Assembly: GCF_012641465.1 (NCBI RefSeq)
Contig: NZ_JABAIK010000004.1
Location: 124,001 to 188,000, forward strand
Length of the DNA stretch: 64,000 bases
Reading direction: 5' to 3'
From: Vibrio agarilyticus
GTDB taxonomy: Bacteria; Pseudomonadota; Gammaproteobacteria; Enterobacterales; Vibrionaceae
In this document: positions 21,786-30,365 of the stretch, piece by piece
How positions within the stretch are numbered: position 1 is the stretch's first letter
Layout of the letters: each line of letters begins with the position of its first letter
Translations under genes and position numbers: made by a program
The notes under the pieces: model-generated
What the model saw: only the letters and a program-made list of their open reading frames with translations
What the model was told of the DNA's origin: nothing
Database searches by the model: none

Positions 21786-24104
21786 TTAGCCTTGCCACTC
21801 ATACAGAGCTGGTAAGGAAATTTTGACGCCATCAAAGGCGACAACCACTCGTTGCGGCTGTATTTCAACCAGTTGTAATTGTGATGAAATCCACTCTTGC
21901 TGACGGAATTCACGGCCATTAATCTTGACCCAACGTTTGCTGGGATCTCCAGCGTAAAGGTGCGTCTGTAAATTCAGCGGCGGTAAACGCCCTTGCCATT
22001 GCGCCGCTTGTCGCTCCAGTTCAATAACCGCCCCATGATTGTCTTCCTCACTTGCAGTATGAGAAGCGTCTTCAAGTTCACTCGGCTCATCAAACACACG
22101 GGCATTTTCAAGGCGAGCCACTAACTCAGGTGATAAGGAGGACAAATCGAGATCATTGAGTGATGGCAATGATGCCTCTTGTGAGTCATTTGCCGCAATC
22201 ACGAATGGCTTGCTCTCCGCCGAAGAGGCCTGCTCAAGGCGCTCAGCGCTCGGCGCAAGGACGCTTGCCGTGTTATTAGGGGTTGTCAGGATATCGCGCT
22301 GTGGCGCGCGGACAAGCTCACCAAACTCAGGAAGCGGCAGACTTTCCACGTCATTTAGCTCACCATCCACCAATGCACTCCTCGCTCCGTCCTGCGTTAC
22401 TATATAGAGCAAGTTGGGCGCGGTAGGCTGCACCAAACGTTGCAACCGGCGTAAGGTTCGCTCACCGGCAATGCCATCTACTCCCATTTTCTGCCAGCGC
22501 TGAAACAGCTCAACACGGGCGGTCAGCTGCGCACCAAAATGGGCGCTCTCAAGTGGTGCCTCACCCAAAGCATGCGCCAGTAAGCGGTCTAAGTGAGCAA
22601 TATCACTGCCCTGCATTCCCGGTTTTAACATCTGAGTCAGTGGCGCAGACCAAATTTCAATCGCCTCGCCCTGCCAATACGCCTGTAACTGCGTACTCGA
22701 TAGTCTCAGCGCCTGAGTCGGTGTCAATACCGTGGCGTGCTCACCGTCAATGCGATACAACACAACGTAGTGCGGCGTGACCTCTCCTTGTTGATACAGC
22801 GCCAATACCACAGGGCGATTGTGTTCAATCAGCTGCGCCCATGTTGTTGGCACGCGCTGACACACAAACGTCGAGCTCGACTCACTCAGGCATAGCCGTT
22901 CTTGCACTGTCGCGGCAAAGCCCCAAAGGCCATACAGCTGCTTAATCGCAAGCTCGGCGTTTTGATTATTTGTAAACAAGGGAGCTACGCTCTCGTGCCG
23001 CATGTCAAAAGATGGGCTGTCAGTTGCGCTCTGCGATGGTACGCTTGGCGTTGCTGGCCTGTCTGCCATCACCAACTTAGCGCTTGTTTCAATCACATCA
23101 TCGGTGACCGTCGCGCTCTGTGTTGTCAGCTCGCCTGATATCGGCTCGACGTCAAACCGCCATTGCGGCATCATCGTCGACATACTCACCGCGCCAAGAG
23201 CCACGGCCACCGCGCCGGCTACCGCCGTTCTTTTTATCCACTGACGCGTGCGCAACGCGTTTGATGGGGTAGCACGGTTCAAATGATAAATATCGGCCTG
23301 CCCTGCCATGACAGTGACACAGGCTTGTTTCACTTGCTCTAGGCTCAATTTTTTTTCACCACGGCGATACGCGCTCAACAGCACGCCTTCACAGATCAAA
23401 TTGATCAAGCGTGGGATCCCATGGCTGTATTTAGCGATTTGCTGAGACATTTTTCGATCAAACAGTTCAGCTCGGCGGCCTGCCTGCTGCAAGCGAAACG
23501 CTATGTAATCCTCCGTCTCTTGCGCATCAAGAGGAAGAAGGTGATAACGCGCGGTGATCCGTTGTGCCAACTGACGCAGTGCAGTCGTTCGTAGCAGATC
23601 TTGCAGCTCTGGCTGTCCCACCAGCACCACTTTGAGTAACTTATGCTGCTCGGTTTCTAAGTTGGTCAATAATCTCAGCTGCTCAAGCACTTCTGCGGCC
23701 AAATGCTGCGCTTCATCAATCACAATCAAGGTTTGCAAACCTTGGCGATCTGCGGCTAATAAAAATTGGTGAATGGCATGATGCAGCTGCTTGAGCGAAG
23801 CTCGCTCTGGGTAATCAATCGCAAAAGCATCGCAAATCGCCTCAAGCAATTCACCGCTGGAAAACGTCGGGTTTAGCAATAGCGCCGTTTGCATTTTATC
23901 GCCCAACTGCGCTAACAGCGCTTTCGCAACGGTCGTTTTCCCTGTCCCCACCTCGCCGGTTAGTAAAGCAAAACCACCACCACTACCAAGACCAGCTTGC
24001 AGATGAGTAATGGCTTCTTGATGGCGCGCGCTCAAGTAAAAATAACGTGCATTTGGCACAATAGAGAACGGCGGCTCTTGCAGAGCAAAAAAGTCGGTAT
24101 ACAT
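21786..24104 (-). CDS. Fused ExeA-ExeB-like (GspA-GspB) type II secretion assembly factor
   Basis: In Aeromonas, ExeA and ExeB form an inner-membrane complex that binds peptidoglycan and helps the secretin ExeD assemble. Here both lie in one 772-residue chain. The N-terminal AAA+ ATPase has Walker A GEVGTGKTT and Walker B TLIVIDEAQ. It is followed by a membrane helix (about residues 295-315), a C39-peptidase-like segment (WGFAATVQERLCL... YVVLYRIDG), a peptidoglycan-binding repeat (LKPGMQGSDI... GVDGIAGERTLRRLQ), a low-complexity linker, and a C-terminal GspB-like domain (RWVKINGREFRQQEWI). The ATG at 24104 matches the ExeA start MYTDFFALQEPPFSI. The neighbour is cca. Confidence 0.88.
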   Translation of the reverse strand: MYTDFFALQEPPFSIVPNARYFYLSARHQEAITHLQAGLGSGGGFALLTGEVGTGKTTVAKALLAQLGDKMQTALLLNPTFSSGELLEAICDAFAIDYPERASLKQLHHAIHQFLLAADRQGLQTLIVIDEAQHLAAEVLEQLRLLTNLETEQHKLLKVVLVGQPELQDLLRTTALRQLAQRITARYHLLPLDAQETEDYIAFRLQQAGRRAELFDRKMSQQIAKYSHGIPRLINLICEGVLLSAYRRGEKKLSLEQVKQACVTVMAGQADIYHLNRATPSNALRTRQWIKRTAVAGAVAVALGAVSMSTMMPQWRFDVEPISGELTTQSATVTDDVIETSAKLVMADRPATPSVPSQSATDSPSFDMRHESVAPLFTNNQNAELAIKQLYGLWGFAATVQERLCLSESSSTFVCQRVPTTWAQLIEHNRPVVLALYQQGEVTPHYVVLYRIDGEHATVLTPTQALRLSSTQLQAYWQGEAIEIWSAPLTQMLKPGMQGSDIAHLDRLLAHALGEAPLESAHFGAQLTARVELFQRWQKMGVDGIAGERTLRRLQRLVQPTAPNLLYIVTQDGARSALVDGELNDVESLPLPEFGELVRAPQRDILTTPNNTASVLAPSAERLEQASSAESKPFVIAANDSQEASLPSLNDLDLSSLSPELVARLENARVFDEPSELEDASHTASEEDNHGAVIELERQAAQWQGRLPPLNLQTHLYAGDPSKRWVKINGREFRQQEWISSQLQLVEIQPQRVVVAFDGVKISLPALYEWQG

Positions 24105-24204
24105 AACCTCTAACCTTGGCCGAGCGTGAAAAAACGATAGAGAGCAAAGTACCATTGCTTGCTACAATGTCCAGCAAATCGCGTTAAGTTGAGAGGAAAA
24201 GCGA

Positions 24205-25458
24205 GTGCAAGTTTATTTGGTGGGGGGCGCGGTACGCGATCAATTACTCGGTTTGACCGCAAATGGCAATGCAGCAAACAGTAGCACCGATAATGATTGG
24301 GTTGTTGTGGGCGCAACGCCAGAGGAAATGCTTCGCCGCGGATTTGTCGCAGTTGGCAACGATTTTCCGGTGTTTCTTCACCCCAAAACCAAAGAAGAAT
24401 ATGCCTTGGCACGAACCGAACGCAAAGTGGGCCATGGCTATACCGGTTTTGCTTGTTATTTTGATCCCTCAGTCTCGCTTGAAGAGGATCTCATGCGTCG
24501 CGATCTCACGATTAATGCGATTGCGAAAAATCAAGCGGGAGAGTTAATCGACCCTTATGGCGGCGCGCGCGATCTCGAGCAAAAAATATTACGTCATGTG
24601 TCGCCAGCGTTTGTCGAAGATCCTCTACGTGTGCTGCGCGTCGCGCGGTTTGCCGCCAAGTTTGCACCACTCGGGTTTCGCATTGCCGACGAAACCATGC
24701 TCTTAATGCAACAGATGGTCGCCAATGGTGAATTGGGGCATTTAACGCCTGAACGAGTGTGGCAAGAATGGCATAAATCATTACAAAGCGCCGCGCCTGA
24801 GCAATTTTTACGCGTGCTACGTGATTGTGGCGCGCTCGCGGTTGTGCTACCTGAAATTGATGCCTTGTTTGGCGTGCCTCAACCCGAAAAGTGGCACCCT
24901 GAAATTGACACTGGCATTCATACGTTATTGGTCGCGCAACAGGCCGCACGTTTAACTCTTAGCCCTGAGATTCGCTTTACTGCGCAAGTGCATGACCTAG
25001 GGAAAGGGGTGACACCACCAGCCGAGTGGCCCAGCCATAAACGCCATTGTCAGACCGGTTTAGCGCTAATACGCACGCTGTGCGAACGGGTAAGAGTGCC
25101 CAATGAATATCGCGATTTGGCGCTCATCGTGTGCGCCCAACATAGTAACATCCATCGCGCTGGTGAATTACGCCCCGACACTATGGTCAAATTATTTGAT
25201 GCTATTGATGTGTGGCGCAAACCAGAGCGTCTTGACGGATTGCTACTGAGCTGTGAAGCAGACCACGCGGGGCGCTTAGGACTCGAGCACGCCCCCTACC
25301 CACAAGCCGATTGGGTTCGTGGCGCTCATCAAGCCGCGGCCAATGTCGCGGTCAGTGAAATTGTTGCGGCAGGATTCAAAGGACCCGCAATACGCGATGA
25401 GCTGCGAGCTCAGCGCGTTCAAGCGGTAGCGAAATACCTTACTTTGATTCGAAGCTAA
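24205..25458 (+). CDS. cca: CCA-adding multifunctional tRNA nucleotidyltransferase
   Basis: Adds or repairs the 3' CCA of tRNAs. The class II nucleotidyltransferase head has [19 protein letters not shown] and [12 protein letters not shown]-terminal HD domain ([11 protein letters not shown]) marks the long gammaproteobacterial form with extra phosphatase/phosphodiesterase activity. 417 residues. GTG start at 24205 with GAGAGG upstream. Divergent from the ExeAB-like gene over 100 bp. Confidence 0.95.
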   Translation: MQVYLVGGAVRDQLLGLTANGNAANSSTDNDWVVVGATPEEMLRRGFVAVGNDFPVFLHPKTKEEYALARTERKVGHGYTGFACYFDPSVSLEEDLMRRDLTINAIAKNQAGELIDPYGGARDLEQKILRHVSPAFVEDPLRVLRVARFAAKFAPLGFRIADETMLLMQQMVANGELGHLTPERVWQEWHKSLQSAAPEQFLRVLRDCGALAVVLPEIDALFGVPQPEKWHPEIDTGIHTLLVAQQAARLTLSPEIRFTAQVHDLGKGVTPPAEWPSHKRHCQTGLALIRTLCERVRVPNEYRDLALIVCAQHSNIHRAGELRPDTMVKLFDAIDVWRKPERLDGLLLSCEADHAGRLGLEHAPYPQADWVRGAHQAAANVAVSEIVAAGFKGPAIRDELRAQRVQAVAKYLTLIRS

Positions 25459-25577
25459 CGTCTCAACAGCGGGTATCCCGTTTCCATTTGAAATGGCAGA
25501 TTCAAATCGGATAGGAATGACGAGGAAAAGCGCTCGCTTTTCTCTCGTCAATGCTCGCGCTTTCTGACTCAACCTTA

Positions 25578-26381
25578 TTATTGGCTTAATAAAAGCGCAA
25601 ACAGACCAAAACCAAGCACAAGACGATAAATCACAAAAGGCGTCATGCCCATTTTTGAGATGAGCTTTAAGAAAAAGTGAATGCAGATATACGCGCTAAT
25701 AAACGAAGTCACCACCCCTGTCAGCAAAAAGCCAACATGCACAGGTTCATCGCCTGTCACCAATTTAAGCCCAAGATAACTGCCAGCCAGCAAAATGATT
25801 GGGATCGACATTAAAAATGAAAAGCGCGCCGCAGCTTCGCGCGTAAATCCCAAATAGAGCGCCGCAGTGATGGTGGCGCCAGAGCGAGAAGTACCCGGGA
25901 TCATCGCAATTGCCTGCGCAATGCCAATCATTAGTGCCTGTTTCCAGCCCACTTGAAACTCATCCATGCGTAGCTTGGCCGTGCGGTCTGCCCACCAGAG
26001 CAGCAAGCCAAATACCACTGTGGTGGTGGCCAAAACATACGCACTGCGCAGGTAAAGCTCGATGATGTCTTTCATCAGCAGACCAAACACACACGCCGGA
26101 ATCGTAGCAATCACAATCATCCACGCCAGTTTGCTCTCTTTGCTGCGCTCACCTTGAAAAATCGAGCCAAGCCACGCTTTGAGCAAGGTGATGACTTCAA
26201 CGCGAAAATAGATCACCACAGCCAATAGGGTTCCGACATGTACCGCAACATCAAAGGCTAAGCCTTGATCGGGCCAACCGAGGATCACTGAGGGTAAGAT
26301 CAGATGCGCGGAGCTGGAGATAGGAAGAAATTCGGTCAATCCTTGGATCAGCGCTAAAACAAACGCTTCAAAATAACTCAT
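25578..26381 (-). CDS. uppP: Undecaprenyl-diphosphate phosphatase
   Basis: Inner-membrane enzyme that recycles undecaprenyl diphosphate to the monophosphate carrier lipid for peptidoglycan and O-antigen synthesis; also called BacA. It shows both active-site blocks, [13 protein letters not shown] and [18 protein letters not shown], and about eight membrane helices. 267 residues. In E. coli it lies between cca and folB, as here apart from folK. It converges with cca. Confidence 0.95.
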   Translation of the reverse strand: MSYFEAFVLALIQGLTEFLPISSSAHLILPSVILGWPDQGLAFDVAVHVGTLLAVVIYFRVEVITLLKAWLGSIFQGERSKESKLAWMIVIATIPACVFGLLMKDIIELYLRSAYVLATTTVVFGLLLWWADRTAKLRMDEFQVGWKQALMIGIAQAIAMIPGTSRSGATITAALYLGFTREAAARFSFLMSIPIILLAGSYLGLKLVTGDEPVHVGFLLTGVVTSFISAYICIHFFLKLISKMGMTPFVIYRLVLGFGLFALLLSQ

Positions 26382-26434
26382 TTTTTTATCTCTTTTTTAC
26401 CCTCAAGGGGCATTAGCCAACAAATTTATTTTTA

Positions 26435-26914
26435 TCACAGCGTCAATGACACCAAATTCAGCTCGGGAAAAGGCCCTTTTTCCTGCCATATCTCTTGCAT
26501 CGTGCGACCATCGCCGGGAATGATCAATTCAGGTGCCAAATCATACAGTGGTTGAATGACAAAGGGATAACGAAAAACATCTTCACGCGGCAAGGTGATA
26601 GGCGCACGACACACCTTATCGCCAAACAACAAAATGTCGATATCCAATGTTCTATCTTGGTATTTTTGCGCATCGTGCGCTCGTCCAAACGAAAACTCAA
26701 TCTCTCGCAGCGCAAAACGCAATGCATCAAGCTCAAGATCGGTCTCTAATGCCACCACCCAATTAAAAAAGGGCTGACTCTCAAAGCCTAGCGCAGGACA
26801 CTCATAAATGGGGGACGCGCGAAGCTTTCCTAGCGGTTTGAGTGCTTGCCACGCTGCGCGAGCATGCGCACGGCGCGCCAAATTTCCACCAATACCAAGA
26901 TAGACTCGATTCAC
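26435..26914 (-). CDS. folK: HPPK, folate pathway pyrophosphokinase
   Basis: Transfers pyrophosphate from ATP to 6-hydroxymethyl-dihydropterin. The family markers are the N-terminal YLGIGGNL and DRTLDIDILLFGD, with the Mg-binding Asp pair. 159 residues. Its ATG overlaps the folB stop by 4 nt, so folB and folK, two consecutive steps of folate synthesis, are translationally coupled. In E. coli, folK is elsewhere (with pcnB). The annotation is firm, although a second folK elsewhere in this genome cannot be excluded. Confidence 0.92.
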   Translation of the reverse strand: MNRVYLGIGGNLARRAHARAAWQALKPLGKLRASPIYECPALGFESQPFFNWVVALETDLELDALRFALREIEFSFGRAHDAQKYQDRTLDIDILLFGDKVCRAPITLPREDVFRYPFVIQPLYDLAPELIIPGDGRTMQEIWQEKGPFPELNLVSLTL

Positions 26915-27270
26915 CGCTCGCCTCGCTCAATCACCACACCTACAGCGCTCGCTTGCACTACTGCGCCCGGTTTTGCCAGACGAATTTTAACCCAAGGCAC
27001 AGAGAATTGAGTCATGATAAGCGTCGCGATCTCTTCCGCGACACGCTCAACCAAAAGAAAACGCCCTTGCTCAATATGAGCAATAATCGCTTGGCTCACT
27101 TGGGCATAATCAAGCGCATCGTTCACATCATCACTCAAGCCTGCAGGTCGGTTATCGTGAGCCATTTCGATATCAAGCACCAACTTTTGCTTGATCCCTT
27201 GCTCCCACTCGTAAACGCCGATAGTGGTGATCACTTCGAGTTGGTGAATAAAAACTGTATCTCGAGCCAT
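26911..27270 (-). CDS. folB: Dihydroneopterin aldolase
   Basis: Produces 6-hydroxymethyl-dihydropterin, the substrate of FolK encoded next to it. The family block FIHQLEVITTIGVYEWEQ is at the N-terminus and the total length is 119 residues. The ATG at 27270 has AAGGAAA 6 nt upstream and matches the family N-terminus; a longer reading would add about 29 unrelated residues. The upstream region towards divergent plsY holds a MITE copy. Confidence 0.95.
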   Translation of the reverse strand: MARDTVFIHQLEVITTIGVYEWEQGIKQKLVLDIEMAHDNRPAGLSDDVNDALDYAQVSQAIIAHIEQGRFLLVERVAEEIATLIMTQFSVPWVKIRLAKPGAVVQASAVGVVIERGER

Positions 27271-27716
27271 GTTCGGTTTCCTTTTGAAGTGACAGGTCGG
27301 ATACCTCCTGCCACGTATTTCATCGTATGCTTGGCGAGTGCGCTGCAACTTCACCACAACCTGTGTATGATAGCAATTGCACTCAAAATGCCTATACCCA
27401 AGTCACCTCAAGATGCGTGGTTCAGCGAGAATGACTTGGTTTGTCAGTGAGGCGAGGATTTGAAGATTGAGTGGTTCTCAATCGAAAATCATCAACAAAG
27501 CTGATGAGCCAAGGCAGCTTGCCCTTGGGAGCCAATCACAGAACCGATAGCGGCGTTAAACAACTTGAAAATAAATTGCTATTTCGCTGCGTTGTTTGCC
27601 TTGCTCTCAGCCCTGTGAGTTGGCTCTGAATCTAGCATCTTGAAGTCACTTGGGTATATACCCAAGTCACCTCAATTAGTTTGGTGACATTAATTTCCAA
27701 TGAGCAAAGTTAATAT
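27271..27716. other. folB-plsY divergent intergenic region
   Basis: 446 bp between divergent genes, mostly filled by the second MITE copy (27393-27658) and a further TATACCCAAGTCACCTCA half-end directly after it. Both flanking promoters must lie in the short remaining segments or inside the repeat. Confidence 0.5.
27393..27658. mobile_element. 266-bp MITE-like element, copy 2
   Basis: Same orientation and nearly the same sequence as 20688-20955, with the same terminal inverted repeats. The right end is directly followed by another left-end sequence, so the tips overlap as GGGTATATACCC. No coding capacity. Confidence 0.85.
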
Positions 27717-28313
27717 ATGGACGCACAGGCCCTATTGATGACCATCGCAGCTTACCTACTGGGTTCAATATCCAGTGCGGTGCTGATTTGTCGCCTCATG
27801 CGTTTACCCGATCCAAGAACGGTCGGTTCACGCAATCCCGGAGCTACCAATGTGCTCAGACTGGGTGGAAAAGCCGCTGCCGTTTCGGTGCTCATTGCCG
27901 ACATGCTTAAAGGCACAATTCCTGTTTGGATAAGTTACTTCTTAAACATTGACCCCTTTATCCTTGGCATTATTGCGATTGCCGCCTGCCTTGGCCATAT
28001 GTACCCCATTTTCTTTCATTTTCGTGGCGGAAAAGGAGTGGCAACGGCGCTTGGGGCCATTGCGCCCATTGGTTTGGATTTGACCGCTATGGTTATGGTG
28101 ACTTGGCTAATCGTCGCGCTCACCACTAAATATTCGTCGCTGGCGGCAATTGTCACCGTACTCCTGGCGCCGTTATACACTTGGCTGGTGAAACCCCAAT
28201 ACACACTGCCCGTTGCTATGCTGTGCTGCCTTATTATGCTGCGTCATCATCAAAATATTTATCGACTGGTGCACGGCAATGAGCCCAAAATCGGCCAAAA
28301 AAAACCGCAATAA
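27717..28313 (+). CDS. plsY: Glycerol-3-phosphate acyltransferase PlsY
   Basis: Inner-membrane enzyme that acylates glycerol-3-phosphate from acyl-phosphate, the first step of phospholipid synthesis. It has the PlsY blocks [16 protein letters not shown] and [13 protein letters not shown], with about five membrane helices. 198 residues. The ribosome-binding site is weak. The stop codon lies inside the loop of the hairpin at 28301-28329. Confidence 0.95.
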   Translation: MDAQALLMTIAAYLLGSISSAVLICRLMRLPDPRTVGSRNPGATNVLRLGGKAAAVSVLIADMLKGTIPVWISYFLNIDPFILGIIAIAACLGHMYPIFFHFRGGKGVATALGAIAPIGLDLTAMVMVTWLIVALTTKYSSLAAIVTVLLAPLYTWLVKPQYTLPVAMLCCLIMLRHHQNIYRLVHGNEPKIGQKKPQ

Positions 28314-28329
28314 AAAGCATTGCGGTTTC
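28301..28329. terminator. Terminator shared by plsY and tsaD, overlapping the plsY stop
   Basis: The arms AAACCGCAA and TTGCGGTTT enclose the TAA of plsY. The long A-run on the left gives a strong T-run for leftward tsaD transcription; the T-run for plsY is short. Confidence 0.75.
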
Positions 28330-28339
28330 TCATAAAGGA

Positions 28340-29356
28340 TTAACGTAATGGCTGCAATTGGTCAATTGGCCAACGCGGACGCGCTTCAATTGACAAATCA
28401 CTTACTTCACCATTTTTAAGGCGCTGCATACCCGCATAAGCAATCATGGCACCGTTATCAGTACAAAACTCGGTTCTTGGGTAATAGACTTCGCCACCGA
28501 TTTTTTGCGCCAATTTGGCTAACTCGGCGCGCAAACGCTTATTCGCGCTCACGCCACCGGCAATCACAATTCGCTTAAAGCCAGTTTGCTCAAGGGCGCG
28601 TTTACATTTAATTACCAAAGTGGCGCAGACCGCCTCTTCAAAAGCCAAGGCGATATCTGCTCGAGTTTGCTCATCATCACCGTTGGCAGCAATCGTATTA
28701 GCTGTAAACGTTTTTAAGCCCGAAAAGCTCATATCAAGCCCAGGCACATTGGTCATCGGGCGCGGGAACTTAAAGCGACCTGGTGTCCCCTTCTCAGCCA
28801 GTTTTGACAGCAATGGGCCGCCGGGATAATCAAGCCCCATCAGTTTGGCGGTTTTATCAAACGCCTCACCGGCTGCATCATCAATTGACTCACCTAAAAT
28901 GGCGTATTCGCCAATCCCTTTGACTTCTACCAGCATCGAATGGCCGCCTGATACCAATACCGCCACAAAAGGAAATGGCGGTGGGTTATCTTCAAGCATT
29001 GGAGCCAGTAGATGCCCTTCCATATGGTGCACAGGCACCGCAGGAATACCCCAAGCGTAAGCCAAACTGCGGCCAATGGTCGCGCCCACCAGCAGAGCGC
29101 CTACAAGGCCAGGACCTGCGGTATACGCGATGCCGTCAATGTCTTTAGGCTCAAGGCCAGCTTCCGCCAGCGCCGCCTTGATAAGCGGAATGGTTTTCTT
29201 AACGTGATCGCGCGAAGCCAGCTCAGGCACCACACCGCCATAGTCAGCGTGCAGCTTCACTTGGCTGTATAATTGGTGGGCCAATAAGCCTTGTTTATCG
29301 TCGTAAATCGCGATGCCTGTTTCATCACAGGAAGTTTCAATGCCAATAATTCGCAT
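28340..29356 (-). CDS. tsaD: tRNA t6A37 threonylcarbamoyltransferase catalytic subunit
   Basis: Attaches threonylcarbamoyl to A37 of tRNAs that read ANN codons. The start [20 protein letters not shown] is the family N-terminus. The metal-binding HMEGHL motif and VLVSGGHS follow. The ATG at 29356 is chosen because longer readings add unrelated residues. 338 residues. It is divergent from rpsU, the standard arrangement at the macromolecular synthesis operon. Confidence 0.96.
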   Translation of the reverse strand: MRIIGIETSCDETGIAIYDDKQGLLAHQLYSQVKLHADYGGVVPELASRDHVKKTIPLIKAALAEAGLEPKDIDGIAYTAGPGLVGALLVGATIGRSLAYAWGIPAVPVHHMEGHLLAPMLEDNPPPFPFVAVLVSGGHSMLVEVKGIGEYAILGESIDDAAGEAFDKTAKLMGLDYPGGPLLSKLAEKGTPGRFKFPRPMTNVPGLDMSFSGLKTFTANTIAANGDDEQTRADIALAFEEAVCATLVIKCKRALEQTGFKRIVIAGGVSANKRLRAELAKLAQKIGGEVYYPRTEFCTDNGAMIAYAGMQRLKNGEVSDLSIEARPRWPIDQLQPLR

Positions 29357-29459
29357 GGTGTTCTCAATCAACTTCAAGGCGGTTGGAAAAATTGGGCGCC
29401 AGTTTACCTCGCGAGGCGCCAACAAACAAATTTTGTACAGACAATGAACGACAAAAGGC

Positions 29460-29489
29460 TTTACAAAGGCCAAGTGATCGGATTAAAAT
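29460..29489 (+). promoter_or_regulatory. Candidate sigma-70 promoter for rpsU
   Basis: TTTACA, 18 bp, then TAAAAT, lying about 100 bp upstream of rpsU. Assigned only from match to consensus and position. Confidence 0.4.
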
Positions 29490-29587
29490 TCCGCACCATT
29501 TTTGATCAAGCTGGTAATGGGTCAAGCAGCCTTGCTTTGAACCGTTGAATTCCAGCGTTAACGAATAACCCCTGAGGTGAAAGGCAT

Positions 29588-29803
29588 ATGCCAGTAGTTA
29601 AAGTACGTGAAAACGAACCGTTCGACGTTGCTCTACGTCGTTTCAAGCGCTCTTGCGAAAAAGCAGGTATCCTTTCTGAAGTGCGTCGTCGTGAGCACTA
29701 CGAAAAACCTACTACCGTTCGCAAACGTGCTAAAGCAGCTGCTCAAAAGCGTCACGCTAAGAAGCTAGCTCGCGAAAACGCTCGTCGCGTTCGCCTGTAC
29801 TAA
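29588..29803 (+). CDS. rpsU: 30S ribosomal protein S21
   Basis: 71-residue, very basic protein of the small subunit, needed for efficient initiation. The sequence [20 protein letters not shown] is the invariant family start. A strong GAGGTG lies upstream of the ATG. First gene of the macromolecular synthesis operon, followed by yqeY, dnaG and rpoD. Confidence 0.98.
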
Positions 29804-29831
29804 TAACTAAGCTTCCACACGGAATTTAGTT

Positions 29832-30275
29832 ATGGCTCTGATTGATACACTCAAAGACGAGCAAAAATTAGCGATGAAAGCCAAGGACAAAGTGCGCCTT
29901 GGCACTATTCGTTTGGCTTTAGCCGCCATTAAGCAACGTGAAGTTGACGAACAGATCACTCTGAACGACGACGACATTATTGCGGTGCTGACTAAAATGG
30001 TCAAACAACGTCGCGACTCTGTTGCTCAATATGAATCTGCAGGTCGCCAAGATCTGGCGGATGTTGAGTTAGCTGAAATCACAGTTCTTGAGGATTTTAT
30101 GCCTCAACCGCTCACCGAAGACGAAGTGATTGCCTTGATTGAATCAGCAATCAGTGAATCAGGTGCTGCTGGCATGCAAGACATGGGCAAAGTGATGGCA
30201 GTTCTCAAACCGCAAATTCAAGGGCGTGCAGAGATGGGTAAAGTAAGCGGTCTGGTTCGCGCTAAACTCGCTTAA
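29832..30275 (+). CDS. yqeY: GatB/YqeY domain protein
   Basis: 147-residue protein of the YqeY family, related to the tail domain of amidotransferase subunit GatB; its role is not known. It lies 28 bp after rpsU and before dnaG. In E. coli this position is empty, but in vibrios and many other bacteria yqeY is placed here. No unusual features. Confidence 0.92.
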   Translation: MALIDTLKDEQKLAMKAKDKVRLGTIRLALAAIKQREVDEQITLNDDDIIAVLTKMVKQRRDSVAQYESAGRQDLADVELAEITVLEDFMPQPLTEDEVIALIESAISESGAAGMQDMGKVMAVLKPQIQGRAEMGKVSGLVRAKLA

Positions 30276-30296
30276 GTTACTCAACTCACTTTGCAA

Positions 30297-30340
30297 CAAG
30301 CCGTGCTATCCTATGGAGCGCACGGCTTGTTTGTATCTAC
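30297..30340 (+). terminator. Internal attenuator between yqeY and dnaG
   Basis: A perfect 11-bp stem, ACAAGCCGTGC with GCACGGCTTGT, is followed by T-rich sequence. It corresponds in position to terminator T1 of the E. coli rpsU-dnaG-rpoD operon, which lowers primase expression relative to S21. The dnaG start lies only ~35 bp further on. Confidence 0.8.
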
Positions 30341-30365
30341 TCTTTTTCTTTTTTTGTTAGGTTTT

